Assembly: GCF_000016785.1 (NCBI RefSeq)
Contig: NC_009486.1
Span: 620,001 to 684,000, forward strand
Length of the DNA: 64,000 nt
DNA from: Thermotoga petrophila RKU-1
Lineage (GTDB): Bacteria > Thermotogota > Thermotogae > Thermotogales > Thermotogaceae
Direction: 5' to 3'
Shown here: positions 42,500-53,202 of the stretch, in pieces
Layout of the letters: each line of letters begins with the position of its first letter
Position numbering within the stretch: position 1 is the first letter of the stretch
Made by a program: the position numbers and the translations under genes
Notes under the pieces: generated by a model
Database searches by the model: none
What the model saw: only the letters and a program-made list of their open reading frames with translations
What the model was told of the DNA's origin: nothing

Positions 42500-44789
42500 G
42501 GTTTCAAAATTGCTTTCAGAGAGAGTGTTGCTTTTGGATGGAGCCTACGGAACGGAGTTCATGAAGTACGGATACGATGACCTTCCCGAAGAGCTGAATA
42601 TAAAAGCACCCGACGTGGTGCTGAAGGTTCATAGAAGTTACATAGAGAGTGGATCGGATGTCATTCTGACGAACACGTTCGGTGCCACAAGGATGAAACT
42701 GAGAAAACACGGCCTGGAGGACAAACTGGATCCTATTGTGAGAAACGCTGTGAGAATCGCAAGAAGAGCAGCTGGAGAAAAGCTTGTTTTTGGAGATATC
42801 GGACCGACGGGAGAACTTCCCTATCCACTCGGAAACACTTTGTTCGAGGAATTCTACGAGAACTTCAGAGAAACCGTGAAGATAATGGTCGAGGAAGGTG
42901 TGGATGGAATCATCTTTGAGACGTTCTCGGACATTCTAGAGTTGAAAGCCGCTGTGCTCGCGGCAAGGGAAGTCTCCCGTGATGTTTTCCTGATTGCCCA
43001 CATGACATTCGATGAGAAGGGAAGAAGTCTCACAGGGACAGATCCCGCAAACTTCGCCATCACGTTCGATGAACTGGATGTCGATGCCCTCGGTATAAAC
43101 TGTTCACTCGGGCCCGAAGAGATCCTTCCCATTTTTCAGGAACTGTCCCAGTACACAGACAAGTTTCTCGTAGTTGAACCGAACGCGGGAAAGCCCATCG
43201 TGGAAAACGGGAAAACCGTGTATCCTTTGAAACCACATGACTTTGCCGTTCATATAGATTCCTATTACGAACTCGGTGTGAACATATTCGGAGGCTGTTG
43301 CGGAACCACCCCTGAACACGTGAAGCTCTTCAGAAAAGTTCTTGGAAATAGAAAGCCTCTTAAAAGAAAGAAAAAGAGAATATTTGCTGTTTCTTCTCCT
43401 TCAAAACTCGTGACGTTCGATCACTTTGTTGTCATAGGAGAGAGGATAAACCCGGCAGGTAGAAAGAAGCTATGGGCGGAGATGCAGAAAGGAAACGAAG
43501 AAATCGTGATCAACGAAGCAAAGACACAGGTGGAAAAAGGTGCGGAAGTGCTCGATGTGAACTTCGGGATAGAATCCCAGATAGACGTACGATACGTGGA
43601 AAAGATCGTTCAGGCACTTCCGTATGTTTCGAACGTTCCTCTCTCCTTGGACATCCAAAGCGTTGACCTCACAGAGAAAGCGCTCAGAACCTACCCGGGA
43701 AGACCCCTTTTCAACTCGTCCAAGGTGGATGAAGAAGAACTCGAAAAGAAAATAAACCTGTTGAAGAAATACGGTGGAACACTCATCGTACTTTTGATGG
43801 GAAAAGACGTTCCAAAAAGCTTCGAAGAGAGAAAAGAGTACTTCGAAAAGGCTCTGAAAATCCTGGAGAGACACAATTTCTCAGACAGAGTGATCTTCGA
43901 TCCAGGAGTTCTGCCTCTCGGTGCAGAAGGAAAACCGGTAGAAGTACTGAAGACCATAGAATTCATTTCAAACAGGGGTTTCAACACGACTGTTGGTCTT
44001 TCCAATCTGTCTTTCGGACTTCCTGACAGAAGTTATTACAACACCGCTTTTCTCGTTCTTGGAATATCTAAAGGCCTGAGCTCTGCCATCATGAATCCCC
44101 TCGACGAAATACTAATGAAGACCTTGAACGCTACACTTGTGATATTAGAGAAGAAGGAACTTCCCAGAGCTGAAGTGAAGGAAGAAAAACTGGTTGAAAT
44201 CATACTCTCCGGGAACCGGTCGGAACTCGAGAGGCTCGTGGAGGATTTTCTGAAGGAAAAAGATCCTCTTTCCATAATAGAAGAACAATTGAGGCCGGCG
44301 ATGGAGCGTATTGGAGAACTCTACGATAAGGGAAAAATCTTTCTTCCGCAACTCATCCTCGCCGCTCAAACGGTGAAACCCGCGTTCGACAAACTGACAT
44401 CGATGCTTCCGTCAGACAGTCAGGGTGAAACGTTCGTCATTGCAACAGTCAAGGGTGATGTGCATGACATAGGAAAGAACATAGTGGCGTCTGTCATCAG
44501 AAGCAGCGGGTACCGCGTGGTGGACCTTGGAAAGGACGTGGAAACATCGAAAATATTGGAAACCGTGGAAAAAGAAAGACCCGTTGCACTCGGTCTGTCT
44601 GCAATGATGACAACCACCGTCGGAAGAATAAAGGAAGTTGTGGAAAAGCTCAAAGAAAAGAACCTGAAAATCCCCGTCATAGTGGGTGGTGCTTCCCTGA
44701 ACGAAAAACTTGCAAAGGAGCTAGGAGCGGACTATTACGCAAGGAACGCTTCCGAAGCGGTAAAAATACTGAAATCTCTCGGGAGATGA
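42483..44789 (+). CDS. metH: Cobalamin-dependent methionine synthase without activation domain
   Basis: Transfers the methyl group of methyl-THF to homocysteine through cobalamin. The 768-residue protein has the homocysteine domain (1-300) with zinc ligands Cys207, Cys272 and Cys273, exactly the T. maritima numbering. The pterin domain (310-560) follows, with VIGERINPAGRKK. The cobalamin cap (about 570-640) and cobalamin domain come last, with GDVHDIGKN and the lower ligand His661. The protein ends after the B12 domain, so the usual C-terminal AdoMet domain is absent and is supplied by the preceding gene. The start is ATG after GGAGGGAGA. Confidence 0.96.
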   Translation: MRNRREVSKLLSERVLLLDGAYGTEFMKYGYDDLPEELNIKAPDVVLKVHRSYIESGSDVILTNTFGATRMKLRKHGLEDKLDPIVRNAVRIARRAAGEKLVFGDIGPTGELPYPLGNTLFEEFYENFRETVKIMVEEGVDGIIFETFSDILELKAAVLAAREVSRDVFLIAHMTFDEKGRSLTGTDPANFAITFDELDVDALGINCSLGPEEILPIFQELSQYTDKFLVVEPNAGKPIVENGKTVYPLKPHDFAVHIDSYYELGVNIFGGCCGTTPEHVKLFRKVLGNRKPLKRKKKRIFAVSSPSKLVTFDHFVVIGERINPAGRKKLWAEMQKGNEEIVINEAKTQVEKGAEVLDVNFGIESQIDVRYVEKIVQALPYVSNVPLSLDIQSVDLTEKALRTYPGRPLFNSSKVDEEELEKKINLLKKYGGTLIVLLMGKDVPKSFEERKEYFEKALKILERHNFSDRVIFDPGVLPLGAEGKPVEVLKTIEFISNRGFNTTVGLSNLSFGLPDRSYYNTAFLVLGISKGLSSAIMNPLDEILMKTLNATLVILEKKELPRAEVKEEKLVEIILSGNRSELERLVEDFLKEKDPLSIIEEQLRPAMERIGELYDKGKIFLPQLILAAQTVKPAFDKLTSMLPSDSQGETFVIATVKGDVHDIGKNIVASVIRSSGYRVVDLGKDVETSKILETVEKERPVALGLSAMMTTTVGRIKEVVEKLKEKNLKIPVIVGGASLNEKLAKELGADYYARNASEAVKILKSLGR

Positions 44790-44793
44790 GATT

Positions 44794-46146
44794 GTGGACA
44801 CCATTGTCGCTGTAGCTACCCCTCCCGGAAAAGGAGCAATCGCGATTCTCAGGTTGAGCGGTCCAGATAGCTGGAAAATCGTTCAGAAACACCTTCGAAC
44901 ACGATCGGAAATCGTTCCAAGAAAGGCAATCCACGGCTGGATCCACGAAAACGGAGAAGATGTGGATGAAGTGGTAGTCATTTTCTACAAATCGCCGAAG
45001 AGTTACACAGGAGAGGACATGGTAGAGGTGATGTGCCACGGAGGACCACTCGTGGTGAAGAAGCTGCTGGATCTCTTCTTGAAATCTGGAGCGCGGATGG
45101 CTGAACCTGGCGAGTTCACAAAACGAGCTTTTTTGAACGGAAAAATGGATCTCACTTCGGCAGAGGCTGTGAGAGATCTCATAGAGGCAAAAAGCGAAAC
45201 CAGTTTGAAACTCTCCCTGAGAAACCTCAAGGGAGGATTGAAGGACTTTGTTGAGAGCTTGAGAAGAGAACTCATAGAAGTTCTTGCTGAGATACGGGTA
45301 GAGCTCGATTATCCAGACGAGATAGAAACAAACACAGGTGAAGTGGTAACCAGGCTGGAGCGAATAAAAGAAAAGCTCACTAAAGAACTGAAAAAAGCAG
45401 ATGCAGGCATTCTTCTCAACAGAGGCTTCAGGATGGTTATCGTGGGAAAGCCCAACGTGGGAAAATCCACTCTTCTGAATCGACTTTTGAACGAGGACAG
45501 AGCGATCGTCACAGATATACCTGGAACAACAAGGGATGTTATCAGTGAGGAAATCGTCATAAGAGGAATACTTTTCAGGATAGTCGACACAGCTGGTGTG
45601 AGATCGGAAACGAACGATCTGGTCGAGAGACTGGGGATAGAGAGAACTCTTCAGGAAATAGAGAAAGCCGACATAGTACTGTTTGTGCTCGACGCTTCTT
45701 CACCGCTTGACGAAGAAGACAGAAAAATCCTCGAAAGGATAAAGAACAAACGCTATCTTGTGGTGATAAACAAAGTGGATGTGGTGGAGAAGATAAATGA
45801 AGAGGAGATAAAAAACAAACTCGGAACAGACAGACACATGGTGAAGATATCTGCCCTGAAAGGAGAAGGACTTGAAAAACTGGAGGAAGCCATCTACAGA
45901 GAAACTCAGGAGATCTTTGAAAGAGGTTCTGATTCCCTTATAACGAACCTTCGACAAAAGCAGTTGCTTGAAAACGTTAAAGGACATCTGGAAGACGCTA
46001 TAAAGTCTTTGAAGGAAGGAATGCCGGTTGATATGGCTTCTATAGATCTGGAAAGAGCTCTCAGTCTTCTCGATGAAGTGACGGGAAGGAGTTTCAGGGA
46101 GGACCTGCTTGATACCATATTCTCCAATTTCTGCGTTGGAAAATGA
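44794..46146 (+). CDS. mnmE: tRNA modification GTPase MnmE
   Basis: With MnmG it installs the carboxymethylaminomethyl (or related) group on U34 of certain tRNAs. The 450-residue protein has the folate-binding N-terminal domain, a helical middle and an inserted GTPase domain with GKPNVGKSTLLN (G1), DIPGTTRD (G2), DTAGVR (G3) and NKVD (G4). It ends in FCVGK, the conserved C-terminal cysteine motif. The start is GTG at 44794, just 4 nt after the metH stop. The partner gene mnmG lies at 48977-50866 on the other strand. A perfect terminator follows. Confidence 0.95.
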   Translation: MDTIVAVATPPGKGAIAILRLSGPDSWKIVQKHLRTRSEIVPRKAIHGWIHENGEDVDEVVVIFYKSPKSYTGEDMVEVMCHGGPLVVKKLLDLFLKSGARMAEPGEFTKRAFLNGKMDLTSAEAVRDLIEAKSETSLKLSLRNLKGGLKDFVESLRRELIEVLAEIRVELDYPDEIETNTGEVVTRLERIKEKLTKELKKADAGILLNRGFRMVIVGKPNVGKSTLLNRLLNEDRAIVTDIPGTTRDVISEEIVIRGILFRIVDTAGVRSETNDLVERLGIERTLQEIEKADIVLFVLDASSPLDEEDRKILERIKNKRYLVVINKVDVVEKINEEEIKNKLGTDRHMVKISALKGEGLEKLEEAIYRETQEIFERGSDSLITNLRQKQLLENVKGHLEDAIKSLKEGMPVDMASIDLERALSLLDEVTGRSFREDLLDTIFSNFCVGK

Positions 46147-46148
46147 AT

Positions 46149-46174
46149 AAGGGGAAGGGGTTCCCCTTCCCCTA
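46149..46174. terminator. Bidirectional terminator between mnmE and hup
   Basis: GGGGAAGGGG-tt-CCCCTTCCCC is a perfect palindrome between two converging genes, ending at the hup stop codon. T-runs are short, so efficiency may rest on the very stable stem. Confidence 0.75.
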
Positions 46175-46447
46175 TCACTTGACCTTCTCTTTGAGAGCTT
46201 TTCCGGGTTTGAACTTCGGAACCTTTCTTTCGGGAATGGTGATGGGTTTTCTTGTCTGAGGATTCACGCCTTTTCTTGCAGCAGCCTTTCTCACCTCAAA
46301 GCTTCCGAACCCAACGATCTGAACCTTTTCCCCTTTTGCGAGAGCTTCTGAGATCGTTTCAAGAATGGTGTCGAGAATCACTCTTACATCCTTCTTCTTC
46401 GCACCTGCTTTCTTCGCCACCCTGTCGATGAGTTCCTTTTTGTTCAT
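46175..46447 (-). CDS. hup: DNA-binding protein HU
   Basis: A 90-residue nucleoid protein that bends and wraps DNA. The N-terminal helices KKELIDRVAKKAG and the GFGSFEVRKAAARKGVNPQT arm with the conserved proline of the beta ribbon (NPQTRKPI) are typical. Compared with mesophilic HU it is lysine- and arginine-rich throughout. It is transcribed alone from a well-formed promoter (46497-46526) with a GGAGGGGG ribosome site. Confidence 0.97.
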   Translation of the reverse strand: MNKKELIDRVAKKAGAKKKDVRVILDTILETISEALAKGEKVQIVGFGSFEVRKAAARKGVNPQTRKPITIPERKVPKFKPGKALKEKVK

Positions 46448-46496
46448 GAAACCCCCTCCTTTCTAGGGTTGTAAAGCATCCTTCTCACTGCTTGTA

Positions 46497-46526
46497 AATA
46501 TACCATTTTACAGTGGGGTGTTGCAA
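46497..46526 (-). promoter_or_regulatory. Promoter of hup
   Basis: Minus-strand TTGCAA (46526-46521) and TATATT (46502-46497) are 18 nt apart, about 50 nt before the HU start codon. It fits a strong constitutive gene. Confidence 0.65.
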
Positions 46527-46627
46527 GTCCCTTTACAAAAGCACTTCGAAGCCTGAAAGTTCTAAAATCCCCATAAAAAGCGGAATTTCGAAATATAAGA
46601 TAAAATTTAGAATTGGTTACAGAAAAT

Positions 46628-48301
46628 TTACAAAACATCCAGGATTCTTTTCGCTATCTCAGCACTACCAATGACCCTTGCTATTTCTTCCAGAGAGGCA
46701 GAACGAATATTCTCCAGAGAACCAAAGTATTCAATGAGCTTTTTCTTTCTAATGGGACCTATTCCGGGCACACTGTCAAGAACAGACCTGAGTGATTCTT
46801 TCTCCCTCCGCTTTCTGTGGTAACTCACAGCGAATCTGTGTGTTTCGTCTCTTATCTGAACGAGGAGTCTTAAAACCGGGTGATCGTGTGGAAGTTTTAT
46901 TTCTCTGTTCTCAAAGACAACGGTCTCTTCCTTCTTCGCGAGTCCAACCACGGGACAGTCCTTTCCTATTTCCTTTAACGCTTCGACAGCGGCGTTCACC
47001 TGCCCTATTCCTCCATCCACGAACAGAAGATTTGGAAGCGGGTGTTTCGAATATCTTCTTTTCACGACTGTTCTTATCGATTCGTAATCATCTGGATGAT
47101 CCTGTTCGATCTTGTAACGTCTGTAATCGCTCTTTTTGGGAAATCCATCTTCGAACACCACCAGAGAAGCCACGGTGTATTTTCCTTGAAGATGAGAAAT
47201 ATCGATCCCTTCTATCCTGTACGGAAAATCCTTCATGTTCAGGAGCTTCATCAATTCTTCGAGCGCTTCCTTTCTCAATCCTCTCATTTTTAACTCGTTT
47301 TCCAGGTTCTTCTTTGCTTTCTCAAGGAGATCTTCTTCTGTGGTGGAACGCGGCGGTCCTACATACTCAAAACCGAGAGACGAGTAATCCATTTCATCCA
47401 GATCACTCTCCAGAATGAGAGTTTTCGGGATATCACCTCTCCCGGATACGTAGTATTCTCTGATGAAATCTTCCACATTTCCCCCTTCCATTTCAAAGGA
47501 GATCTTCCCTACCAGGTAACCATTTCTGACTCTCAGAACCACGAACAGATCGTGTGCGTGGACCAGAACATCACAGCTGATACTTTCTTCAAAAACCACT
47601 CCCTGAGATTCCAGAACATTCGACAGATTCAAAAGAAGATCCCTGTACTTTGCAGCGTTCTCGAAATCGAGCATTCTGCTGTGAGTTTCCATCTTTTCTT
47701 TCAGATAATCGAAGACTTCTTCCATGTTCCCCGAGAGGAACTCTTTCAGCCTTCTTACCGCTTCTCCATGCGATTCTATATTTCCAATGCACGGGCCGGT
47801 GCACCTACCGAGGTGATAAAGAAAACAGGGCCTCTTTATTCTTTTCAAATCAGATTTACAGGTTCTGAATCCCATTATTTTTTGGAGTATTTCCAGCAGA
47901 TTTCTGACGAATTGAACACTGGTGTAGGGGCCGAAGTACGTTCCATCCCTCAGTTTTCTCTTCACGATTTCAACGTACGGTATTTCGTCATCGGATATCC
48001 TGATGTAAGGATAGAAATTCGTGTCTTTGAGACGAACGTTGTACTTTGGCCTGTACTTCTTTATGAGATTCGCCTCGAGTATGAACGCTTCCCTTTCGTT
48101 CATCACAACGATCGTTTCCAGTTCGTCGGCCTCTTCGACAATTCTGAACACTTTCTCCGTCTGGGGATTGAGGTAACTCCTCAATCTACTGGACAATCTC
48201 TTTGCTTTTCCTATGTAGATGGGAACACCTTTGTTCTTGAAGATGTAAACACCAGGTTCTTCAGGAGCGAGGAGTATCTTCTTTCTGATCTTCTCTTTCA
48301 A
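46628..48301 (-). CDS. uvrC: Excinuclease ABC subunit C
   Basis: Makes both incisions in nucleotide excision repair after UvrAB damage recognition. The 557-residue protein has an N-terminal GIY-YIG nuclease (GVYIFKNKGVPIYIGKAKRL), a cysteine cluster (PCFLYHLGRCTGPC), a UVR helix pair that binds UvrB, an RNase H-like C-terminal nuclease (IEGIDISHLQGKYTVASLVVF) and helix-hairpin-helix motifs (DSVPGIGPIRKKKL). The start is TTG at 48301 inside the end of the pseudouridine synthase gene (41-nt overlap). GAGGAGG is about 12 nt upstream, so translational coupling is likely. Confidence 0.95.
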   Translation of the reverse strand: MKEKIRKKILLAPEEPGVYIFKNKGVPIYIGKAKRLSSRLRSYLNPQTEKVFRIVEEADELETIVVMNEREAFILEANLIKKYRPKYNVRLKDTNFYPYIRISDDEIPYVEIVKRKLRDGTYFGPYTSVQFVRNLLEILQKIMGFRTCKSDLKRIKRPCFLYHLGRCTGPCIGNIESHGEAVRRLKEFLSGNMEEVFDYLKEKMETHSRMLDFENAAKYRDLLLNLSNVLESQGVVFEESISCDVLVHAHDLFVVLRVRNGYLVGKISFEMEGGNVEDFIREYYVSGRGDIPKTLILESDLDEMDYSSLGFEYVGPPRSTTEEDLLEKAKKNLENELKMRGLRKEALEELMKLLNMKDFPYRIEGIDISHLQGKYTVASLVVFEDGFPKKSDYRRYKIEQDHPDDYESIRTVVKRRYSKHPLPNLLFVDGGIGQVNAAVEALKEIGKDCPVVGLAKKEETVVFENREIKLPHDHPVLRLLVQIRDETHRFAVSYHRKRREKESLRSVLDSVPGIGPIRKKKLIEYFGSLENIRSASLEEIARVIGSAEIAKRILDVL

Positions 48302-48980
48302 AAACCTTCTTCACCTCCTCTTCACTCAAGAATCTGTACTCTCCAGGTTTCATGTCCTCGGGTAGAACGAGTCTGCCAATTCTAGTTCTCTTCAAATGCA
48401 CTGTTCTTAGACCCACAGCAACCGTCATCCGTTTGATCTGATGATATTTACCCTCCGTTATAACTATCTTCAACGTGTCGTTCGACAGCTTCTCCACACA
48501 CTTCGCTTTTGCGAAAAAACCGTCCCTTAAAGTCACACCATTTTTCAACTTTTCTATCTTGTCTTCTGTGACTTCTCCTTCTACCTTCACAATGTACTCT
48601 TTTTCTACAGACCATTTCGGCGAAATCACACGATGAGCGAAATCACCATCGCTAGTTATTATCAGGAGACCTTCGGCATCTTTATCGAGCCTTCCAACGG
48701 GGAAAATTCCTTTCAATGGGGGAAGAAATTCCATGATGGTTTCCGAATGGGGATCTTTCGTGCTGGTCACGTATCCTGAAGGCTTGTGGAAGAGAATGTA
48801 AACCTTTCTGTGAAAGTTCACCGTCTCACCATCGAGTACAACAACATCGTTCTCCGACACAGAATGACCAGGATCGAGCACCACTCTCCCGTTAACGGTC
48901 ACCCTGCCCTGTTTTATCAGTTTTTTCACTTCTTTTCTTGTTCCCACACCACTGTTCGAAAGATACCTGTCCAGTCTCAT
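48261..48980 (-). CDS. rRNA pseudouridine synthase, RsuA/RluB/RluE family
   Basis: Isomerises specific uridines in rRNA. The 239-residue protein begins with an S4 RNA-binding domain ([25 protein letters not shown]) followed by the synthase domain with the catalytic aspartate in [12 protein letters not shown] and the family motifs LTEGKYHQI-like [12 protein letters not shown] and VVLKR-like [11 protein letters not shown]. Which rRNA site it serves cannot be read from sequence. It starts 4 nt inside the mnmG stop and overlaps uvrC by 41 nt. Confidence 0.9.
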   Translation of the reverse strand: MRLDRYLSNSGVGTRKEVKKLIKQGRVTVNGRVVLDPGHSVSENDVVVLDGETVNFHRKVYILFHKPSGYVTSTKDPHSETIMEFLPPLKGIFPVGRLDKDAEGLLIITSDGDFAHRVISPKWSVEKEYIVKVEGEVTEDKIEKLKNGVTLRDGFFAKAKCVEKLSNDTLKIVITEGKYHQIKRMTVAVGLRTVHLKRTRIGRLVLPEDMKPGEYRFLSEEEVKKVFEREDQKEDTPRS

Positions 48981-50866
48981 TGTTTCTTCTTGTCCAGGTA
49001 GATTATGAGGTTCGAAATATCGGAAGGGTTTATTCCCGGGATTCTCATAGCCTGACCGATGGATCTTGGCCTGATCTTCTTCAATTTATCCTTCGCTTCT
49101 GTGGAGAGATTTGGAACCGCGTCGTAATCTAAATCGTACGGTACCTCGTAATTTTCATACTTTTCAAAGACAGCGACCTCTTCAAACATCTTCTGGATGT
49201 ATCCCTCGTATTTCACGTTTATTTCCACCTGCTCCACGACTTCTGGATCATCCATGGGGTTTGGATCCAGAAACTTCAGCGTACTGTAACTCAACTGAGG
49301 ACGTTTCAAAAGATGATATAGAGAGACCGACTCTTTGAGAGGACTGGTTCCCAGAGAAGTTAAAAGATCGTTGATCCTGTCAGAAGGTTTCACAGCGACC
49401 TTCTTCAAACGTTCGATCTCTTCGTTTATTCTACGTTCAAGACTCAGTACCTTTTCGTAAAACCACTTGGGAATCAGTCCCACTCGATAACCGTACTTTG
49501 CCAGTCGCAGATGAGCGTTGTCGTGTCGGAGAAGGAGACGATACTCGGCCCTCGAAGTGAGAAGTCGATACGGTTCATCCACTCCCCTTGTTACCAGGTC
49601 GTCTATCAGAACACCAATGTAAGCCTCGGATCTCTTCAAAATGAGGGGAGACTCTCCACGGAGTTTGAGAGCAGCGTTTATACCGGCGATTATACCCTGC
49701 CCAGCCGCTTCCTCGTATCCGCTCGTCCCATTCACCTGACCTGCGAAGTAGAGATTCTCCACAAGTTTGGATTCAAGCGTGGGATAGAGCTGTCTGGGAT
49801 CTATATAGTCGTATTCTATCGCATAGGCAGGACGAGTGATGATAGCGTTTTCCAACCCTTTCACACTTCTTATCATCTTTATTTGTGCTTCATAGGGAAG
49901 ACTCGTACTCAAACCGTTCAGGTAGTACTCTTCTGTGTCTCTTCCTTCCGGTTCCACGAAGACCTGATGCGATTCTTTGTCTTTGAATTTGACAACCTTG
50001 TCCTCTATGGAAGGACAGTACCTTGGTCCTACTCCTTCTATGAGTTTGACCGTTCCATACAGGGGCGAAAATTCCAGATACTGTCTTATTATACTGTGGG
50101 TCTCCGGGTTCGTTCTGGTCAGCCAGCAGGGGTAATCCTTCGGAAGCACTCTCGGTTCGTCAAAGAAGGAAAAAGCAAGGGGTTCATCCGAAGTGTCTTG
50201 CCTTTCCATGACAGAAAAGTTTATAGAGCGTTTCAACACACGAGCCGGCGTTCCTGTCTTGAATCTACCAACCTCGAATCCCAGTTCTATGAGACTCTCC
50301 GTGAGTTTTGTCGCCGGAAACTCTCCCATCCGACCTGCTGGAAACGTGGAACGACCGATGAATATCTTTCCTCTCAGAAAAGTCCCTGTTGTCACAATCA
50401 CAGCCTTTCCCAGGTAGTCTATCCCGTAATTGTCTACAACCCCTTTAACCTTTCCTTTCTCCGTCAGAATCTTTTCAACGATGCCATGCCTTAGTACTAT
50501 GTTCGGATTCGTTTCCAGCTTTCTTTTCATCGTTCTGCTGTACAAGATCTTGTCTATCTGAGCCCTTAAAGCCCTCACAGCGGGTCCTTTACTCACGTTC
50601 AGCATTCGTATGTTTATCATCGTCTCGTCGGTGGTTTTGGCCATCTCTCCACCAAGAGCGTCTATTTCGCGAACCACAACACCCTTTGCCGGACCACCTA
50701 TGGCGGGATTGCACGGGGCCCATCCTACGGTGTCTGGATTAACCGCGAGAACAAGTACCCTGAAACCCATCCGCGCGGCCGCAAGAGCCGCCTCTATTCC
50801 TGCATGACCAGCTCCCACAACGATCACATCGTAGACACGATCGTCCTCAGGTCTCAAATCAACCAC
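48977..50866 (-). CDS. mnmG: tRNA uridine modification FAD protein MnmG (GidA)
   Basis: Partner of MnmE in U34 tRNA modification. The 629-residue flavoprotein begins with the Rossmann motif [21 protein letters not shown] and has the family's [14 protein letters not shown] motif with a functional cysteine, then [12 protein letters not shown] and the C-terminal helical domain ([11 protein letters not shown]). The start GTG at 50866 lies 1 nt after the dnaN stop. A TTG three codons on has a better-placed GAGG and is an alternative. It lies in the same minus-strand string as dnaN, while mnmE is about 3 kb away on the plus strand. Confidence 0.95.
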   Translation of the reverse strand: MVDLRPEDDRVYDVIVVGAGHAGIEAALAAARMGFRVLVLAVNPDTVGWAPCNPAIGGPAKGVVVREIDALGGEMAKTTDETMINIRMLNVSKGPAVRALRAQIDKILYSRTMKRKLETNPNIVLRHGIVEKILTEKGKVKGVVDNYGIDYLGKAVIVTTGTFLRGKIFIGRSTFPAGRMGEFPATKLTESLIELGFEVGRFKTGTPARVLKRSINFSVMERQDTSDEPLAFSFFDEPRVLPKDYPCWLTRTNPETHSIIRQYLEFSPLYGTVKLIEGVGPRYCPSIEDKVVKFKDKESHQVFVEPEGRDTEEYYLNGLSTSLPYEAQIKMIRSVKGLENAIITRPAYAIEYDYIDPRQLYPTLESKLVENLYFAGQVNGTSGYEEAAGQGIIAGINAALKLRGESPLILKRSEAYIGVLIDDLVTRGVDEPYRLLTSRAEYRLLLRHDNAHLRLAKYGYRVGLIPKWFYEKVLSLERRINEEIERLKKVAVKPSDRINDLLTSLGTSPLKESVSLYHLLKRPQLSYSTLKFLDPNPMDDPEVVEQVEINVKYEGYIQKMFEEVAVFEKYENYEVPYDLDYDAVPNLSTEAKDKLKKIRPRSIGQAMRIPGINPSDISNLIIYLDKKKQ

Positions 50867-50867
50867 C

Positions 50868-51968
50868 TCACGCCAATCTGATGGGCATTACTATGTAGAG
50901 GTATCCAGAAATGTCGAGTGGATTGATCTGACAGGGGCTGGTGGAATCCACGAAGTTCATTTCTATTTCTTCAGTCTCAATGTGCTTCAAAACATCCTCG
51001 ATGAACTTCGGGTTGAAAGCGATCACGAGGTCTTCCCCCTCTTTCTGAACTTCAACTTCATCGATCACTTCTCCATAATCTGGACTTTTGCTCACGAGCC
51101 TCATGACGTTTTCTTCTATTTCGAACTTCACAGATTCGCTTCCCTTGCTGGCGATTACCATCACTCTTTTCAACGATTCCATAAGGTCCTTTCTGGAAAC
51201 CACCACTTTTGTTTTGAAAGTTTCGGGGATTACTCTTTTGTAATCGGGGAATTCAGCGTCGACTACTCTCATCACCGTTTCCACGTCGTTTGTCGTCAGG
51301 GAAACCCTCCTTCCATCGTATCTCACCGTTATAGTCGGCTCCGTTGTGTTGTCCAGCACATTTTGAACTTCTTTCATGCTCTTCAAAGAGAGCAAGAAAC
51401 TCGTCTCTTCCTCATTCTCTATCTGTTCCTCTGCAAGTGCGAGTCTAAACCCATCACTGGCAACCAGCCTGAGAAGATTCTTGTGGAGTTCCCAGAAGAC
51501 TCCGTTCAGATTTCGCATAAATTCATCTTTGGCGGCAGCGAAGATGACCTTTTCAACCATCTCTTCGAGGAGCGAAATATCGACCTCGAAAGTTATTCCA
51601 GATTCAGCCGGTGTTATCTCAGGAAATTCATCCGCGGGCATGGTGGTAATTCTGAAAACGGTGCTTCCAGAACTTATAACAAGAACATCACCCTCTAAAG
51701 AAAGTTCTGTGATTTCATCCGGAAGAACTTTGACCAACTTTTGGATGATGTCTCCCGGTACCACGAAACGTGCTTCACCGGAGATTTCAGCGGCGTTCAC
51801 GGTTGCTTTGACTCCCGTTTCAAGGTCGGTCGTACAGATGTAGAAATTTCCATCTTTCACTTCGAAAAGGAATCCGGCAAGAATGGGTTTCACAGATTTT
51901 TTAGCAAGTGCTTTTGAAGCAATGGTTATTTTGTCTCTCAATTCAAGAGTCGTAACGGTTATTTTCAT
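50868..51968 (-). CDS. dnaN: DNA polymerase III beta sliding clamp
   Basis: Ring clamp that tethers the replicative polymerase. The 366-residue protein is three repeated clamp domains, with [11 protein letters not shown] in domain 1 and DFPEIT-like [12 protein letters not shown] marking the first boundary. It ends [17 protein letters not shown], including the conserved MP-(I/M)-R-L C-terminus that forms part of the peptide-binding pocket. Three start codons in a row (GTG, ATG, ATG) occur at 51974-51968. The third is favoured because GGGGG lies 7 nt before it. It is not next to dnaA as in many bacteria; here its neighbours are the phosphate permease and mnmG. Confidence 0.97.
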   Translation of the reverse strand: MKITVTTLELRDKITIASKALAKKSVKPILAGFLFEVKDGNFYICTTDLETGVKATVNAAEISGEARFVVPGDIIQKLVKVLPDEITELSLEGDVLVISSGSTVFRITTMPADEFPEITPAESGITFEVDISLLEEMVEKVIFAAAKDEFMRNLNGVFWELHKNLLRLVASDGFRLALAEEQIENEEETSFLLSLKSMKEVQNVLDNTTEPTITVRYDGRRVSLTTNDVETVMRVVDAEFPDYKRVIPETFKTKVVVSRKDLMESLKRVMVIASKGSESVKFEIEENVMRLVSKSPDYGEVIDEVEVQKEGEDLVIAFNPKFIEDVLKHIETEEIEMNFVDSTSPCQINPLDISGYLYIVMPIRLA

Positions 51969-51981
51969 CATCACACCCCCA

Positions 51982-53190
51982 TTAGAATTTTAATATCAGC
52001 TTCAAACCCCAGTAAACAGCTGCAGAAGTCGCTGCCACCGTTGGTACTATGAGAAGCCAGGATATAACGATGTTTTTCAACACACCAACGTTCACCATTT
52101 CGAGTCCTCTGGCGAAGCCAACACCCGTGACAGCTCCCACCACAACGTGTGTCGTGGAGACAGGAAGACCAAGTGACGAAGCAAGCAAAACAGTCGTTGC
52201 TGTGGAAAAATCCACGGTGAATCCTCTGGAATTTGTGAGCGTCGTTATTTTCTCCCCCACCGTTTCCATCACTTTTTGCCCAAAGAAGAACACTCCCAAT
52301 GAGATCCCAATTCCTCCAAGAAGAAGTGCCAGAAACGGTATCTCCACGGTTTTTGGAACAACACCCGTTGACGCAACGATCATGACCGCTGCTACAGGAC
52401 CCGCAGCATTGGCGACGTCGTTGGCCCCATGGGAGAAAGAAACGTAGCAGGAAGTGAGAATCTGAGCGCGTTTGAACACGTTCTCAACCGCATCGTACAC
52501 ATTCTTTGTTTTGTTCACCAGTTTTCTCACAGTGAAGTGAATTCCAAAAAATGTTACAATGGAAAAAATGATACCAAGAATAAGGGATTCACTGAGAGAC
52601 TGTTTGAGCGTCTTTTTTACAAAAAGAGATGTCATTGTGAAAACCGCGAGGGATATGAAAAACGGGATAGCTATAGTGGAAGATTTCTTCGGATTTTTTG
52701 TGTGGAACACTGAGAGAGAGATCAGCTTGAATACCACAAAAGAGATCAAACCGCCGAAAACAGGGGAAACAATCCAGGAAAGTACTATGAATAGGAATGT
52801 TTTCCAGTTTATACCATCTACGCCCACTGCCACAAGACCGAATCCAATCATTCCTCCGACTATGGAATGAGTTGTGGAAACAGGATAACCCCAGTTGGTC
52901 GCTATAAGGATCCACAGTGAAGCTGCAATCAGTGCCGACAGCGAACCATACATTAGTTCCACCGGTTGAACTTTCTCCACTTCCACTATTCCTTTGACGA
53001 TCGTTTGGGAGACATGAGAGCCGAACATAATTGCCCCAAGAAACTCGAGAAACATCGCTATAGTTGCTGCCTGTCGTACAGTTATGGCCTTTGCCCCAAC
53101 GGCTGTCGCCATGGAATTCGCCACATCGTTGGCTCCTATGGAGAAAGCCATGATGAAACCAAGTATGCCAGCTACGATAAGTATTGTCAC
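51982..53190 (-). CDS. pit: Inorganic phosphate transporter, PiT family
   Basis: A 402-residue membrane protein with about ten helices and the duplicated PiT signature: GANDVANSMATAVGAKAIT near the N-terminus and HGANDVANAAGPVAAV in the second half. It takes up phosphate with a cation. GTG at 53190 follows GGAGGG. The gene comes 12 nt after a DUF47 (PhoU-like) gene, the common partner of PiT transporters, and 13 nt before dnaN. Use of sodium or protons as coupling ion is unknown; the Rnf complex in this window would supply a Na+ gradient. Confidence 0.93.
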   Translation of the reverse strand: MTILIVAGILGFIMAFSIGANDVANSMATAVGAKAITVRQAATIAMFLEFLGAIMFGSHVSQTIVKGIVEVEKVQPVELMYGSLSALIAASLWILIATNWGYPVSTTHSIVGGMIGFGLVAVGVDGINWKTFLFIVLSWIVSPVFGGLISFVVFKLISLSVFHTKNPKKSSTIAIPFFISLAVFTMTSLFVKKTLKQSLSESLILGIIFSIVTFFGIHFTVRKLVNKTKNVYDAVENVFKRAQILTSCYVSFSHGANDVANAAGPVAAVMIVASTGVVPKTVEIPFLALLLGGIGISLGVFFFGQKVMETVGEKITTLTNSRGFTVDFSTATTVLLASSLGLPVSTTHVVVGAVTGVGFARGLEMVNVGVLKNIVISWLLIVPTVAATSAAVYWGLKLILKF

Positions 53191-53202
53191 GTTATTCCCT
53201 CC

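Noticed and set aside
46527-46627. uvrC terminator or small RNA between uvrC and hup
   Set aside because: The stretch is A/T-rich with only very short inverted repeats such as CTTCGAAG, and no stable hairpin with a T-run was seen.
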